A DNA stretch of 64,000 bases from Lysinibacillus pakistanensis (GCF_030123245.1 NZ_CP126101.1:3036501-3100500), one strand, 5' to 3'. Counted from the stretch's first letter, positions 26,964-36,046 are shown. A program made the numbers and translations. Notes: a model not told the origin generated them from the sequence alone.

Positions 26964-27366
26964 CTTTTAAAACAACAATTAAAGGAAGCTTTATGGGTTA
27001 GATACCTTGATTGATTTGCTAATAATTCCTCCCTCAACGCTAGAGTAAACAATCCTAATTTGAAAATCCAATGTGCCCTCATTTATATCAATTTTTGCAT
27101 ATTATACTACTCATATCTAAAATCTCAGTCACTTTTCCTTAAAGACAAATATTTTTGCATTTCCATTTTATCTATTCCTCTTGGATATTCCCTTTTCTCC
27201 ATCTCCTACTATTCCTAGGTGATTTACCTTAAATAATCTAGCTAATTTTCTGAAATCATCTTGTTCTTCTTTATCATACATGTTAAATTGATAACAATTA
27301 TTGAGAATATGGATCAAGAGAAAATTTGACTCTTTCCATGACTATGATGCAGAAAAGAGTGACAAT

Positions 27367-28482
27367 ATGACAATCAACAGAAGTATTGAAACAAAACTTG
27401 TACAGCTTGGCAATTTAAGTGATCCAAGAACTGGTGCTGTCAGCCCGCCAATCCATCTATCAACAGCGTACAAGCATACTGGGATTGGTGAATCCACTGG
27501 TTTTGACTATACACGTACAAAAAATCCAACCCGTAGCTTATTAGAAGAAGGAATCGCTGATTTAGAGGGTGGGGACATGGGTTTTGCCTGTAGTTCAGGT
27601 ATGGCAGCCATTCAGCTAATTCTATCATTATTTAAGCCTGGGGATGAATTGGTGGTGCCTGATGATTTATATGGAGGTACATATCGACTTTTTAATTTCT
27701 TCGAAGAGACATATAATATTAAACCTGTTTACTCAAAATTTGAATCGGTTGAACAGGTTGAGGCTTTAATCAATGACAAAACGCGTGCCCTTTTCATTGA
27801 AACTCCGACAAACCCACTTATGCAGGAATTTGATTTGCAAACTTACGCGGAATTAGCCCACAAGCATGGTGTATGGTTAATTGTTGATAACACATTCTAT
27901 ACGCCATATTTCCAACGTCCAATCGAATTAGGTGCAGATATTGTTATTCATTCAGCTACTAAGTATATTGGTGGTCATAATGATGTCTTAGCGGGTTTAG
28001 TTGTCGCAAAAGGCGCAGAACTAGCGGAACGTATTGCCTTTCTTCATAATGGCAGCGGAATGGTATTAGGGGCAATGGATGCTTGGTTACTGATTCGTGG
28101 CTTAAAAACAATGCATCTTCGTCTAAAGCAGCACGATGCAAATGCTAAAGCAATCGCTGCTTATCTAGAGCAGGAAGAACTTGTAACTGACGTATTATAC
28201 ACAGGAAAAGGTGGCATGCTGTCCTTCCGTTTACAGAAAGCTGGGTGGATTGACCCATTCCTTCGTAACTTAAAATTAATTACGTTTGCTGAGAGCCTTG
28301 GCGGTGTTGAAAGCTTTATTACGTATCCTGCTACTCAAACACATGCAGATATGCCATATGAGGAACGTATTGAACGTGGTGTATGTGACCGTTTACTGCG
28401 TTTCTCAGTCGGAATTGAAGAGGCTGAGGATTTAATTGCCGATTTAAAACAAGTATTCGATATCCTTAGAAAAGAGGCATAG
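27367..28482 (+). CDS. metI: cystathionine gamma-synthase / O-acetylhomoserine thiolyase
   Basis: 371-aa PLP enzyme of the Cys/Met metabolism family, closest in pattern to B. subtilis MetI. It joins O-acetylhomoserine to cysteine or sulfide. Segments: FDYTRTKNPTRSLLEEGIADLEGG, phosphate-binding SSGMAAI, VDNTFYTPYFQRP, and the PLP lysine in HSATKYIGGHND. Start chosen at 27367 (TIETK-like MetI N-terminus) with an AAGAGTG site; the 22 codons upstream do not match the family. metC follows after two bases. Confidence 0.9.
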   Translation: MTINRSIETKLVQLGNLSDPRTGAVSPPIHLSTAYKHTGIGESTGFDYTRTKNPTRSLLEEGIADLEGGDMGFACSSGMAAIQLILSLFKPGDELVVPDDLYGGTYRLFNFFEETYNIKPVYSKFESVEQVEALINDKTRALFIETPTNPLMQEFDLQTYAELAHKHGVWLIVDNTFYTPYFQRPIELGADIVIHSATKYIGGHNDVLAGLVVAKGAELAERIAFLHNGSGMVLGAMDAWLLIRGLKTMHLRLKQHDANAKAIAAYLEQEELVTDVLYTGKGGMLSFRLQKAGWIDPFLRNLKLITFAESLGGVESFITYPATQTHADMPYEERIERGVCDRLLRFSVGIEEAEDLIADLKQVFDILRKEA

Positions 28483-28484
28483 AC

Positions 28485-29645
28485 ATGAAGCAACGTATTG
28501 AAACAAGCCTAATACACGCAGGTGTTCGTGACGGCTACGCTAATAAAAAAGGTGCAGTCAATGTGCCTATGTATTTATCATCGACGTTTCATCAGGAGAG
28601 TATTGATGAATTTGGAGAATATGATTATGCTCGATCAGGCAACCCTACAAGAGATGCATTGGAAAAAGCAGTTACAGAACTTGAAGGAGGAGTTCGTGCT
28701 CATGCCTTTTCCTCAGGGATTGCCGCTGTGTCCGCAGCATTGATGCTTTTATCACAGGGTGATCATATTGTGATGACAGAAGATGTTTATGGGGGAACAT
28801 ATCGTTTCGTCACTAAAGTATTACCACGTTTTGGTATAACGCATACTTTTGTTGATTTTACCGATTTAAAAGCTGTTAAAGCAGCTATCACACCTACAAC
28901 TAAATTGCTTTATATGGAAACACCATCTAATCCAACGCTTGGCATTACAGATATTCGTGGGGTAGTTACCTTAGCCAAGAAGCATAATTGTTTAACATTT
29001 TTAGACAATACATTTATGACACCATTACACCAACGCCCACTTGAGCTAGGTGTAGATGTTGTCATCCATAGTGCAACAAAGTTTTTATCCGGACACTCGG
29101 ATATTATTGCAGGATTGACGGTTACAGCTGATGAAAAGTTAGGACAGGACCTTTACTTTATCCAAAATTCATTTGGAAATATTCTAGGTGTACAGGATTC
29201 CTTTACACTATTGCAAAATATAAAGACGACTGATGTACGCTTTAGTCGCTCAGTGGAATCGGCACAAAAGATTGCAGAGTTTTTAGCTGCAAACCCTCTT
29301 GTCGAGCAGGTGTATTACCCTGGGCTTGAATCTCATCTAGGCTATGATATTCATCGTAGCCAGTGCACAAGTGCAGGTGCCGTCCTATCATTCCGTCTGC
29401 CAAGCTACAAAGCCGCAAAAGCACTTGTAGAAGCGATGAAAATTCCTGTTTTTGCTGTCTCTCTTGGTGGCGTTGAATCGATTTTATCCTATCCAGCCAA
29501 AATGAGTCATGCTGCAATGGAGCCTGAAGAACGTGCAAAACGTGGTATTACTGATGGACTATTGCGTTTCTCAGTAGGACTAGAGCATGTTGACGATCTA
29601 ATCGCTGATTTCACCCAAGCATTGGAAATTGCTACGAAAGCTTAA
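28485..29645 (+). CDS. metC: cystathionine beta-lyase
   Basis: 386-aa PLP-dependent lyase cleaving cystathionine to homocysteine, pyruvate and ammonia. FGEYDYARSGNPTRDALEKAV, SSGIAAVSAAL, LDNTFMTPLHQRP and the PLP lysine in HSATKFLSGHSD are visible, matching B. subtilis MetC. Two bases separate it from metI, so the pair is translated from one message in the transsulfuration route to methionine. Confidence 0.9.
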   Translation: MKQRIETSLIHAGVRDGYANKKGAVNVPMYLSSTFHQESIDEFGEYDYARSGNPTRDALEKAVTELEGGVRAHAFSSGIAAVSAALMLLSQGDHIVMTEDVYGGTYRFVTKVLPRFGITHTFVDFTDLKAVKAAITPTTKLLYMETPSNPTLGITDIRGVVTLAKKHNCLTFLDNTFMTPLHQRPLELGVDVVIHSATKFLSGHSDIIAGLTVTADEKLGQDLYFIQNSFGNILGVQDSFTLLQNIKTTDVRFSRSVESAQKIAEFLAANPLVEQVYYPGLESHLGYDIHRSQCTSAGAVLSFRLPSYKAAKALVEAMKIPVFAVSLGGVESILSYPAKMSHAAMEPEERAKRGITDGLLRFSVGLEHVDDLIADFTQALEIATKA

Positions 29646-29656
29646 AAATTAGTAAC

Positions 29657-29699
29657 CAAAACAATCGCGTCTCTAACAACTAGAAACGTGGTTGTTTTA
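29657..29699 (+). terminator. terminator of metI-metC
   Basis: Imperfect stem with AAAACAA/TTGTTTT ends about 12 bases after the metC stop. Confidence 0.65.
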
Positions 29700-29807
29700 G
29701 CTTCATTCAATATGGCCTATCTTATTGTACCAAAAATTTTTTCATGTTAAGTTTAGGCTGAAATAGGCTATAGAATGTTCTATACATTAGTAGAAGCGCT
29801 ATTAATA

Positions 29808-29850
29808 AAGCTGAAAATTTGTAAACTAGTCCCTCGCTAGTTTTCAGCTT
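29808..29850 (-). terminator. terminator of the NUDIX gene
   Basis: Stem AAGCTGAAAA/TTTTCAGCTT with inner AACTAG/CTAGTT, about 30 bases beyond the NUDIX stop on the minus strand. Confidence 0.65.
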
Positions 29851-29880
29851 TCCCCAAAGTATTCACTAACGGAAATATAC

Positions 29881-30309
29881 TTAATGATTAACACGAGCCA
29901 TTACTCGATACAAATAATCTCCATGCCCTTGTGCTAGTGTTACTTCCTGTTCATCCGTTATCCAATAAAAGGAAAATATAAAACCTGCTTCATTTAATCC
30001 TGTAGGGTGATGCTGCCATGTATCTCTTTTTTCATTCGTCGTTAGATGATAAAAATAGCGTTTTTGTAAAGCACCCGAATAATGATTAAAATAATCTTCA
30101 GCAATTAACCCCTTAACTGTTAAACGCGATAAGCCTGTCTCCTCAAACATCTCTCGGGTTACAGCTTCTAGCGGTGTTTCCCCTTCCTCTACTGTGCCTT
30201 TAGGAATTTGTATGCCTGCTCCTTCTGTATTTTGCTCAAAAACTAGCACCTGTAACTGCCCCTCATGCTCTCTCGTAATATAGCCAAATGCTTTTTCCAC
30301 TACTTGCAT
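29881..30309 (-). CDS. NUDIX hydrolase
   Basis: 142-aa NUDIX pyrophosphohydrolase. The full Nudix box GX5EX7REUXEEXGU is present as GTVEEGETPLEAVTREMFEETGL-type sequence (about residues 38-60). Family members hydrolyse nucleoside diphosphates linked to other moieties; the substrate is unknown. I place the start at 30309 (AAAGGAG upstream). A longer frame upstream overlaps an acetyltransferase remnant on the other strand and is rejected. Confidence 0.88.
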   Translation of the reverse strand: MQVVEKAFGYITREHEGQLQVLVFEQNTEGAGIQIPKGTVEEGETPLEAVTREMFEETGLSRLTVKGLIAEDYFNHYSGALQKRYFYHLTTNEKRDTWQHHPTGLNEAGFIFSFYWITDEQEVTLAQGHGDYLYRVMARVNH

Positions 30310-30374
30310 GAAGTCATCTCCTTTCATATATTTAATGTTACAATAAATAGAAAAATTGGAATCTGCAGTAGAAA

Positions 30375-30826
30375 GTGTTGACATTAATTATACGACAGAT
30401 GCAAGAGAATGACATCTTATTCGTGCAAGAAGTTGCCAAGAGAAGCTGGCATAAACATACGAAAGCATCATCCCCTATGACATCCAGAATGTTTTTTACA
30501 GGTTGCTTATAGTGCTGGGCGCTTAAAAGAACGTCTAGAGAGCAGTCCTTTTTAAGTTGCTATACTAGAGGAATTAATAGTAGATTTCCAATTTTTCAAA
30601 TATAAAAAATGATGAAGCTGAGCTTTTGGCAATCTAATTCTTCCTGAAACACGGGCAAAGGTATTGGCTCAGCGCTACACAGCAAGGTATCCAAATGTTT
30701 TCTGAAATCAAGTTACTTATCGTTTGTGTAGAGAGGTAAAATATAAGAGGTATGAGCTTTTATCAAGCAAGAGGCTTTGTGAAAATAGCAGAGTGTGAAA
30801 ATCTTTTCGATGGGCATATATGTTAA
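30375..30826 (+). pseudogene. GNAT acetyltransferase remnant
   Basis: Across several frames the plus strand reads as a GNAT N-acetyltransferase: IIRQMQENDILFVQEVAKRSW, then IIPYDIQNVF and AYSAGRLKERLESSPF, a central DEAELLAI, and a C-terminal GMSFYQARGFVKIAECENLF. Stops and frameshifts break it in at least four places. No function is expected. Confidence 0.65.
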
Positions 30827-30836
30827 ACTTAGTTTA

Positions 30837-30874
30837 AAACTGTAACGGAGCTAAAATTTACTCCGTTACAGTTT
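30837..30874 (-). terminator. terminator of the cupin gene
   Basis: Perfect 14-bp stem AAACTGTAACGGAG and complement, 5 bases past the cupin stop. Confidence 0.7.
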
Positions 30875-30878
30875 GTGA

Positions 30879-31217
30879 CTAGGCAAGATTAATTTGCGTA
30901 GATTCGAGGATAAGTGCTGTTAATCCTGTGTCACTTCCAGATTCATGTGCTTGTCCTGTTTGCCAAAACACACCCTCTCCAGCCTTTAAAAATATCTTCT
31001 CCTTATCTGCTCCACAAATCCATCCATCACCTTGAATGACTATAAATAACTGGGGAACAGGAGCCTCATGCATTCCAACGATACCACCCTGCTCTATATA
31101 CATAAAGCCAATACTCGTTGGTTCTATCGTTCTCATTATCCTCTTATAGAAAGCGTCTACTGAATCATAATTTATAATTGGATTGGCAAAATTTTGTGTA
31201 AAATTAAATATTTTCAT
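30879..31217 (-). CDS. cupin-domain protein
   Basis: 112-aa single-domain cupin beta-barrel. The conserved turns are visible as GGIVGMHEAPVPQLFIVIQGDGWICG and LKAGEGVFWQTGQAHESG, the latter with a His that could bind metal. The first motif has only one His, so metal binding is uncertain. Single cupins can be isomerases, dioxygenases or sensory domains; nothing here fixes the role. Monocistronic, with its own terminator. Confidence 0.75.
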   Translation of the reverse strand: MKIFNFTQNFANPIINYDSVDAFYKRIMRTIEPTSIGFMYIEQGGIVGMHEAPVPQLFIVIQGDGWICGADKEKIFLKAGEGVFWQTGQAHESGSDTGLTALILESTQINLA

Positions 31218-31675
31218 ATTATTAACATTCCCTTTCTATTATCTTACTTAAAAGCATTGTAAAATAGCCTATGACTTCTCAATGTTTATTTTTACAATGT
31301 TTCTCAAGAATCCAAAATACAATTTACCGCTATTCCCCACCGAGACCAATTGAAGCAATAATCGCCAATCAATCGCTTCCTGTGTGCGAGGGATTTGAGT
31401 CGCCATAATATAAGCCGTTTGTTACAAGTTGACATTCCAAATACATATCGCCCTGAATGGTGTTGGATAACCGGCTAAGCGTTGAGTAACCATATCAACT
31501 ACTCATATGTAAGAAAAAAGTAGCTTAAATTCGCATTCATCTCACCATCTATAGAGATGGGAGACTTCCGTATGCCGCTACGCTTTCGATACAAAAAACA
31601 TTTGCTGAAAGAAGTTAAATCGGTCGAGTAAGGAGATTGCTATGATGAAGTGTCAACTCGTTTTTAAATTGTAGG
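31218..31675. other. gene-free interval with dispersed repeat
   Basis: No intact gene. The segment 31535-31620 is repeat B (see 59885-60006). The rest contains short broken frames that I cannot assign. Confidence 0.5.
31535..31620 (+). repeat. dispersed intergenic repeat B, copy 1
   Basis: Shares the order CTATAGAG-TGGGAGACTTC, GCCGCTACGCTTTCG and CATTTGCTGAAAGAAGTTAAA with 59885-60006. Contains the palindromic word CCATCTATAGAGATGG. Noncoding, upstream-facing end near a minus-strand gene stop. Confidence 0.75.
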
Positions 31676-32212
31676 CTATGCTAATTCTTCCTGCGCAAAT
31701 GCTAACAGCGTCCCATCTTCTTTCTTGAAATAAAAAGCAAGTGCATCATAGCCATTTCTTTTTATTGTGTCCCAGTCTGCTGTTTCTCCGCTAATCAGTT
31801 GTACATAACCTTGGTCATCTATCTCATAGTCATCCTCTTCTTCATCGAAATCAATATTATAAAAAAATGATAATACAATCTCTGTTGCGGGCATGTTATA
31901 TTTTTGAAGCGAACGATTAACACGTTGCTCTTCTGTATACTCATCACAAAACAATGCATTATAGCCATGCATGGTCCCATCAAACAGTAAAATTTCCTCT
32001 GCTGTTAATGGGTCCTTTGCGATGATTTTAGCGGTTGTGCCTGTAATGAAAGGCATTACCTCTCCCTCAAGCGATAACATATCACCATAATACCAAATTT
32101 CAAATTGTTGATTGCCAGTGCAAGAACTAAGCTGTAATTGTGATTCAACCTCGTTTAGATGTTGTACGTTTTCTGCAAATGGCTGTAAATATGTTGGAAT
32201 TGGAATATTCAT
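31676..32212 (-). CDS. uncharacterised acidic protein
   Basis: 178-aa soluble protein of unknown family. No signal peptide or membrane segment. Notable acidic stretch near residue 127 (DFDEEEDDYEIDDQG). The overall mix of beta-strand-like segments with conserved-looking aromatics (FEIWYYGDML, ALAFYFKKEDGTLLAFA) suggests a compact alpha/beta or SMI1/immunity-like fold, but I do not recognise it. Good ribosome site (GGAG before ATG). It is a single gene in a decayed neighbourhood. Confidence 0.65.
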   Translation of the reverse strand: MNIPIPTYLQPFAENVQHLNEVESQLQLSSCTGNQQFEIWYYGDMLSLEGEVMPFITGTTAKIIAKDPLTAEEILLFDGTMHGYNALFCDEYTEEQRVNRSLQKYNMPATEIVLSFFYNIDFDEEEDDYEIDDQGYVQLISGETADWDTIKRNGYDALAFYFKKEDGTLLAFAQEELA

Positions 32213-32450
32213 TACTTTCTCTCCTTTTTAATTAACCTTATACACTATCATAATAAAAGGAAACATTTAACTTTATCTAATGAAGAAATATTATTCAACC
32301 AGAAGGCAGAGTTATTGTAAATGGTAATAATTATTTAATGATTCCAGGTGGGTATTAATAGAAACAAAAAAGACGTTGAAATTAATACTCTAAGCGCATA
32401 GTTTTTTTATAAAAGTTTCTACCTAGAATTTGATTAGCCAATTAATGAAA

Positions 32451-32968
32451 TCAAACCATCTTATACATTAAAACATCATCAATATATTGCTTATCATTTA
32501 ACTTAATTTCATTGATTTTTCTTCCTTCCTCTACAAATCCCATCTTTTTATAGAGAGCAATGGCACTTTCATTTGTTGAAAATACGCCAAGACTAATCTT
32601 TTCAATATACGGATTGCACTCAGCCCACTTTAGTAGCTGCTCAAGCAAGCATTTCCCAATGCCCAGACCACGATATTTTTTTAATATCATCATGCCAAAG
32701 GAGCCTGTATGAGCTAATCGTTTTCGATTTGGTGATTGAAACACAAGCCAACCAACTATTTTTTCTTGATATTGTGCGATTAAGATTAATTCTCGTTCAT
32801 TTGCTAATTTTGCTTCTATCCATTTTTTTTTTGCTCACCAATCGTTTGCTGAAATTCCTCTAGCGTAGTGATTAAATAATCTTCTTCTGCTAAAACTTCA
32901 CTCTGTATTGACAGTATATTTTCAGCATCCTCTTCAGTGGCAGCTCTAATTTTGATTTGTTCTGTCAT
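32451..32968 (-). pseudogene. GNAT acetyltransferase split by a frameshift in an A10 run
   Basis: The N-terminal part (start ATG 32968, TEQIKIRAATEEDAENIL) and C-terminal part (IVGWLVFQSPNRKRL, acetyl-CoA motif MMILKKYRGLGIGKCLLE, ESAIALYKKMGFVEEGR) together form a complete GNAT protein of about 172 aa. A homopolymer of ten A (minus strand, 32823-32832) shifts the frame and brings an early stop; eight or eleven A would restore it. Could be a true mutation, phase-variable slippage or a sequencing error. Confidence 0.8.
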
Positions 32969-33002
32969 TTAGTATCTCTCCCTTCAAAAATGGCAACACA
33001 AA

Positions 33003-33038
33003 TAGTCTCCTTATATGATATCGACATCAAGGAGACTA
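33003..33038 (-). terminator. hairpin after the 336-aa orphan gene
   Basis: 10-bp stem TAGTCTCCTT/AAGGAGACTA just past the stop on the minus strand; the U-tract is short. Confidence 0.5.
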
Positions 33039-33045
33039 AATGATT

Positions 33046-34056
33046 TTAATGATTTCTAGTCAGATATCTTTGGAAATTTTTTAAATCCTTTGCCAAAAAC
33101 TCATTGGATAACCAAGCATTTGTTGTTTTGATATCCTCCATAAAATTGGAAAGGGAGGTTTTATCTAATTGACTAAATTGCTTTGAAACCTCTGTATTTT
33201 TAATGTTTTCTTGCCACTTACCATAATCTTTTATTTTTTCTTGCACGAGATGTGGTTGATTTGTATAAATCGATTTAACCAATTGATTATATTCCCTGAA
33301 TGCTTCCACAAGCGCATCTTTATCCTGTTTTTCAGTAGCAGCTACTATTTTATCTTTAAAGCTCTGCCATTTTTCAGGGTAGGCATCCTTTACTAAATCA
33401 TCTATATGAATATAATCATCCGGTGCATGTACTAATGGACCCTTTTCAATGGCATATGAAACAGTACCATTGTCATTTTTCACGCCATTGACTGCAAATT
33501 TTGCAATTGTTGTCATAGCCTCCATAAAATATTTTGCCTGTTTTCCCTCTAAGTAGTTATCTGCAATAAATTGCGCTTTTTCTAAACCAAGTGAAATCAT
33601 GGCTTGACGCTGTTCTTCCGTCATATTGCCAACATTATGCACTAAGAGATTTTGAGATATTGTTGAATATGTAGCATCGAGTGCTTGCTGACTTGCACCT
33701 TTTAAGCTATTGACAAGTTTCTCGTTTGTTTGAATATGCGGGATGATGATGGCAAGAACATTATGTTCAATTTCCTCATCCAATCGAGCCTGCTGTTCCG
33801 CACGAATAGCAAGCTGCTCCTCACTTTCTACATAGTTTAATTTCCCTCCATCCTTAAACATAGAGGCTATCTTTTGAGCTATCTCCTCTGGTGCCTCTTG
33901 CAATTGAATGTGAGAATCGAATAAACTACGTGCTTCCTTTCCAATTGTGACAACATCCTGATCTTTTTTTAAAGCTTGAGGATTTCCATCTCCCTTAGAC
34001 GGAGTATAGATGGTTTGAAGAAAATTTACTGTATTTGTATATGACGTTATTTTCAT
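33046..34056 (-). CDS. uncharacterised 336-aa protein
   Basis: I do not recognise a family with certainty. The protein is soluble, mostly helical and charged, with no signal peptide. The N-terminus (MKITSYTNTVNFLQ...) is short and hydroxyl-rich, a style seen in secreted flagellar or type-VII-like substrates, but no WxG motif is present. A good ribosome site (GGGAGAGGGG) precedes the ATG and a hairpin follows. Stands alone. Confidence 0.65.
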   Translation of the reverse strand: MKITSYTNTVNFLQTIYTPSKGDGNPQALKKDQDVVTIGKEARSLFDSHIQLQEAPEEIAQKIASMFKDGGKLNYVESEEQLAIRAEQQARLDEEIEHNVLAIIIPHIQTNEKLVNSLKGASQQALDATYSTISQNLLVHNVGNMTEEQRQAMISLGLEKAQFIADNYLEGKQAKYFMEAMTTIAKFAVNGVKNDNGTVSYAIEKGPLVHAPDDYIHIDDLVKDAYPEKWQSFKDKIVAATEKQDKDALVEAFREYNQLVKSIYTNQPHLVQEKIKDYGKWQENIKNTEVSKQFSQLDKTSLSNFMEDIKTTNAWLSNEFLAKDLKNFQRYLTRNH

Positions 34057-34157
34057 TATAATCCCCTCTCCCTTTTAATTTCGATAGATTTTATATCGGA
34101 TTAATTACAAAATAATTGAAGATAAAAAAATAATTGGGTCTATTTTAGCTTACACAA

Positions 34158-34184
34158 TAAAAAAACCCAGAATAAATTCTGGGC
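34158..34184 (-). terminator. terminator of the 50-aa small gene
   Basis: CCCAGAA/TTCTGGG stem with T-tract on the minus strand. The same CCCAGAATA stem sequence follows the related small gene at 58909. Confidence 0.75.
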
Positions 34185-34211
34185 TTGATGACACTTACTT
34201 TTCTAGCATGA

Positions 34212-34364
34212 TTAAAACTGTCGGGCCTTTGCTTCACTTCTCAAGATACGGTTGTGGAGAGTAATCTCCGTTTCACCATTTACTTGAGATTTAGAATGCT
34301 TAATCCTTGACCAGTTGCGGTGGATTTTTTGAGATTTGGGGTCTAATTGTTCAAACCTACTCAT
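34212..34364 (-). CDS. 50-aa small basic protein, paralogue of the 58909 gene
   Basis: Short gene with an ideal ribosome site (AGGAGG 7 bases before ATG) and its own terminator. The product is basic and polar, no membrane segment (MSRFEQLDPKSQKIHRNW at the start, KARQF at the end). Its leader (GAGGAGGATG...ATGAGTAG), coding region and terminator all have a partner at 58782-58995. Function unknown. Confidence 0.65.
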   Translation of the reverse strand: MSRFEQLDPKSQKIHRNWSRIKHSKSQVNGETEITLHNRILRSEAKARQF

Positions 34365-34557
34365 TTTCCATCCTCCTCATCATTATAGATTTCATAAGTG
34401 AAATCCGTTTTAGTATGACCTACGAATTAAAAATTATTCTTCCTACACTTTTAAAAGGCTCAAATTAATTCAATACCTGGTATGGTAAACAAATAATAGG
34501 AGGTTCCTCTAAATATATAATTAGCGTTTTATCCGGATATAAATGTGTAAAAAAAGA

Positions 34558-34707
34558 TCATTCATTAAGATTTTTTCTCTTTGAATATTTACCATCTTTC
34601 GAGTTGAATATATACATATTTTCTTTTGAGTATTTATAATACATTCCTAATTGTCCCTTTATTTCATTTTCTTTAGACAAATCAATTACTTCAGGCGTTT
34701 CCTTCAT
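34558..34707 (-). CDS. possible 49-codon ORF or gene fragment
   Basis: Frame starting MKETPEVIDLSKEN and ending SKRKNLNE. No ribosome site is visible, so it may be a fragment. The surrounding 34381-34990 interval otherwise holds only decayed sequence and a terminator. Confidence 0.3.
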   Translation of the reverse strand: MKETPEVIDLSKENEIKGQLGMYYKYSKENMYIFNSKDGKYSKRKNLNE

Positions 34708-34839
34708 TATTATTTTTTAGCCTCTAAATAAGTAAAATTAGGTAGATTATAAAAATAATAAAGCTTATTAAGACTAACCCTATAGGACAACTTAGTCGCA
34801 TGATGAAACAGCTAAATCCTGTCTCGAACTATACAGTCA

Positions 34840-34947
34840 CCTTTTTTACCCGCAGAAAAATCATAGTTATGAAGCACTAGTAGCCAATGTGCTAAGTCGT
34901 GAATTTCAACAAGAAAAAGGAACAAAGGGAATTATCAGTATTACTTA
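34840..34947 (+). pseudogene. possible IS3-type transposase fragment
   Basis: Plus-strand words ALVANVLSREFQQEK and ISITYL resemble the orfB region before the first catalytic Asp (REF-x-P-x-x-W-x-TDITY). Very short and mutated; weak assignment. Confidence 0.3.
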
Positions 34948-34992
34948 AAACAACAACCCTTAGCTAAGTTCATAGCTTTGGGTTGCTGTTTT
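34947..34992 (-). terminator. terminator of the hexuronate-cluster LacI regulator
   Basis: Stem AAAACAACAACCC/GGGTTGCTGTTTT overlapping the regulator stop region on the minus strand. Confidence 0.75.
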
Positions 34993-35989
34993 AGTTAGTT
35001 GAATCTCGATGAATGACTATCGGCTTAAAGCGATAGAGTTTTTGTTCATCAGCTATCTGTTCTTTTTTGATTTTTGCAAAGAGTAGTGAAGCAGATTTTT
35101 GAGCCATCGGTAGGATAGGCTGTTTTAATGTGGTAATCGAAGGAGATAAAAAATTTGCATAGGGCACATCATCAATAGCTATCACTTGTAAATCATTCGG
35201 TACACGTAAGTTTCGCTTTTTTATATAAATCATTAATTCTTGAAAAATACGATCATTTGCAGCAATTATCCCTTTTGGTGGTTGTTCCAATGCAAATAAT
35301 TGATCGAATATTTCTTCCATCTCTACTGGTTCACCATTTTTAATGTATCGCTCATCCACTAACATATTTTTATTTCGAAGTGCTTGGCGAAATCCTTCTA
35401 AACGTTCTACACGAGGAGTAATTGGTAAGGCTAAAGATGTTGTGATAATGGCTAACGGGTGCTTTCGAAACGTTTCCACTGCCGTATTCATTGCAGAAAA
35501 ATTATCAAGCAATACAGCTGGAATATCCACTCCCTCTATAAAACGGTCGATAAAAACGATTGGAATCGCTTGTTGGTGGAGCCTTACATACAGATTTTTG
35601 TTTTCTCCTGTTGGAAAAACAATCAAGCCATCCACCTGTTTTTCTAGTAAAGTTTCGATATGCTTTTTTTCTTTTTTAGGATTATCCGCCGAATTACATA
35701 CAATCATATGGAAGCCTTCTTTATCAAACTCTGCTTCCAGTGCATTTATAATTTTTGTTGAAAAGTCATGGATAATATTCGCTACTATAATACCTATTGT
35801 AAAGGTAGATTTCTGTTTTAAGCTACGTGCCATTAAATTTGGACGATATTGCAATGCTTCAATAGCTTCTTCAATTTTCTTACGAGTCTCTACACTCATA
35901 TATTCATATCGCTTATTCAAATATTGCGAGACGGTACTATTCGAAACATTTGCATATTGCGCAACATCGGCAATTGTTGTTTTTTTCAC
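34991..35989 (-). CDS. kdgR: LacI-family regulator, KdgR/ExuR-like
   Basis: 332-aa LacI-family repressor. The N-terminal helix-turn-helix reads KKTTIADVAQYANVSNSTVSQYLN, followed by hinge and a sugar-sensor domain (from about residue 60, FTIGIIVANIIHDF). Located at the end of the hexuronate operon and in the same direction, so it is the likely repressor binding the overlapping palindromes at 45801-45827; 2-keto-3-deoxygluconate is the known ligand of KdgR-type proteins. The start is GTG at 35989 with GGAG 10 bases upstream. Confidence 0.8.
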   Translation of the reverse strand: MKKTTIADVAQYANVSNSTVSQYLNKRYEYMSVETRKKIEEAIEALQYRPNLMARSLKQKSTFTIGIIVANIIHDFSTKIINALEAEFDKEGFHMIVCNSADNPKKEKKHIETLLEKQVDGLIVFPTGENKNLYVRLHQQAIPIVFIDRFIEGVDIPAVLLDNFSAMNTAVETFRKHPLAIITTSLALPITPRVERLEGFRQALRNKNMLVDERYIKNGEPVEMEEIFDQLFALEQPPKGIIAANDRIFQELMIYIKKRNLRVPNDLQVIAIDDVPYANFLSPSITTLKQPILPMAQKSASLLFAKIKKEQIADEQKLYRFKPIVIHRDSTN

Positions 35990-36046
35990 TAAAATCAATC
36001 TCCTACCTATTCCTTGGTATTAAATAGCATAGCATATTTTGTTGGT

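Noticed and set aside
27301-27366. 22-codon extension of metI
   Set aside because: Does not match the family N-terminus and lacks a ribosome site.
30310-30384. N-terminal extension of the NUDIX gene
   Set aside because: No ribosome site, and it overlaps the acetyltransferase remnant; the ATG at 30309 has AAAGGAG.
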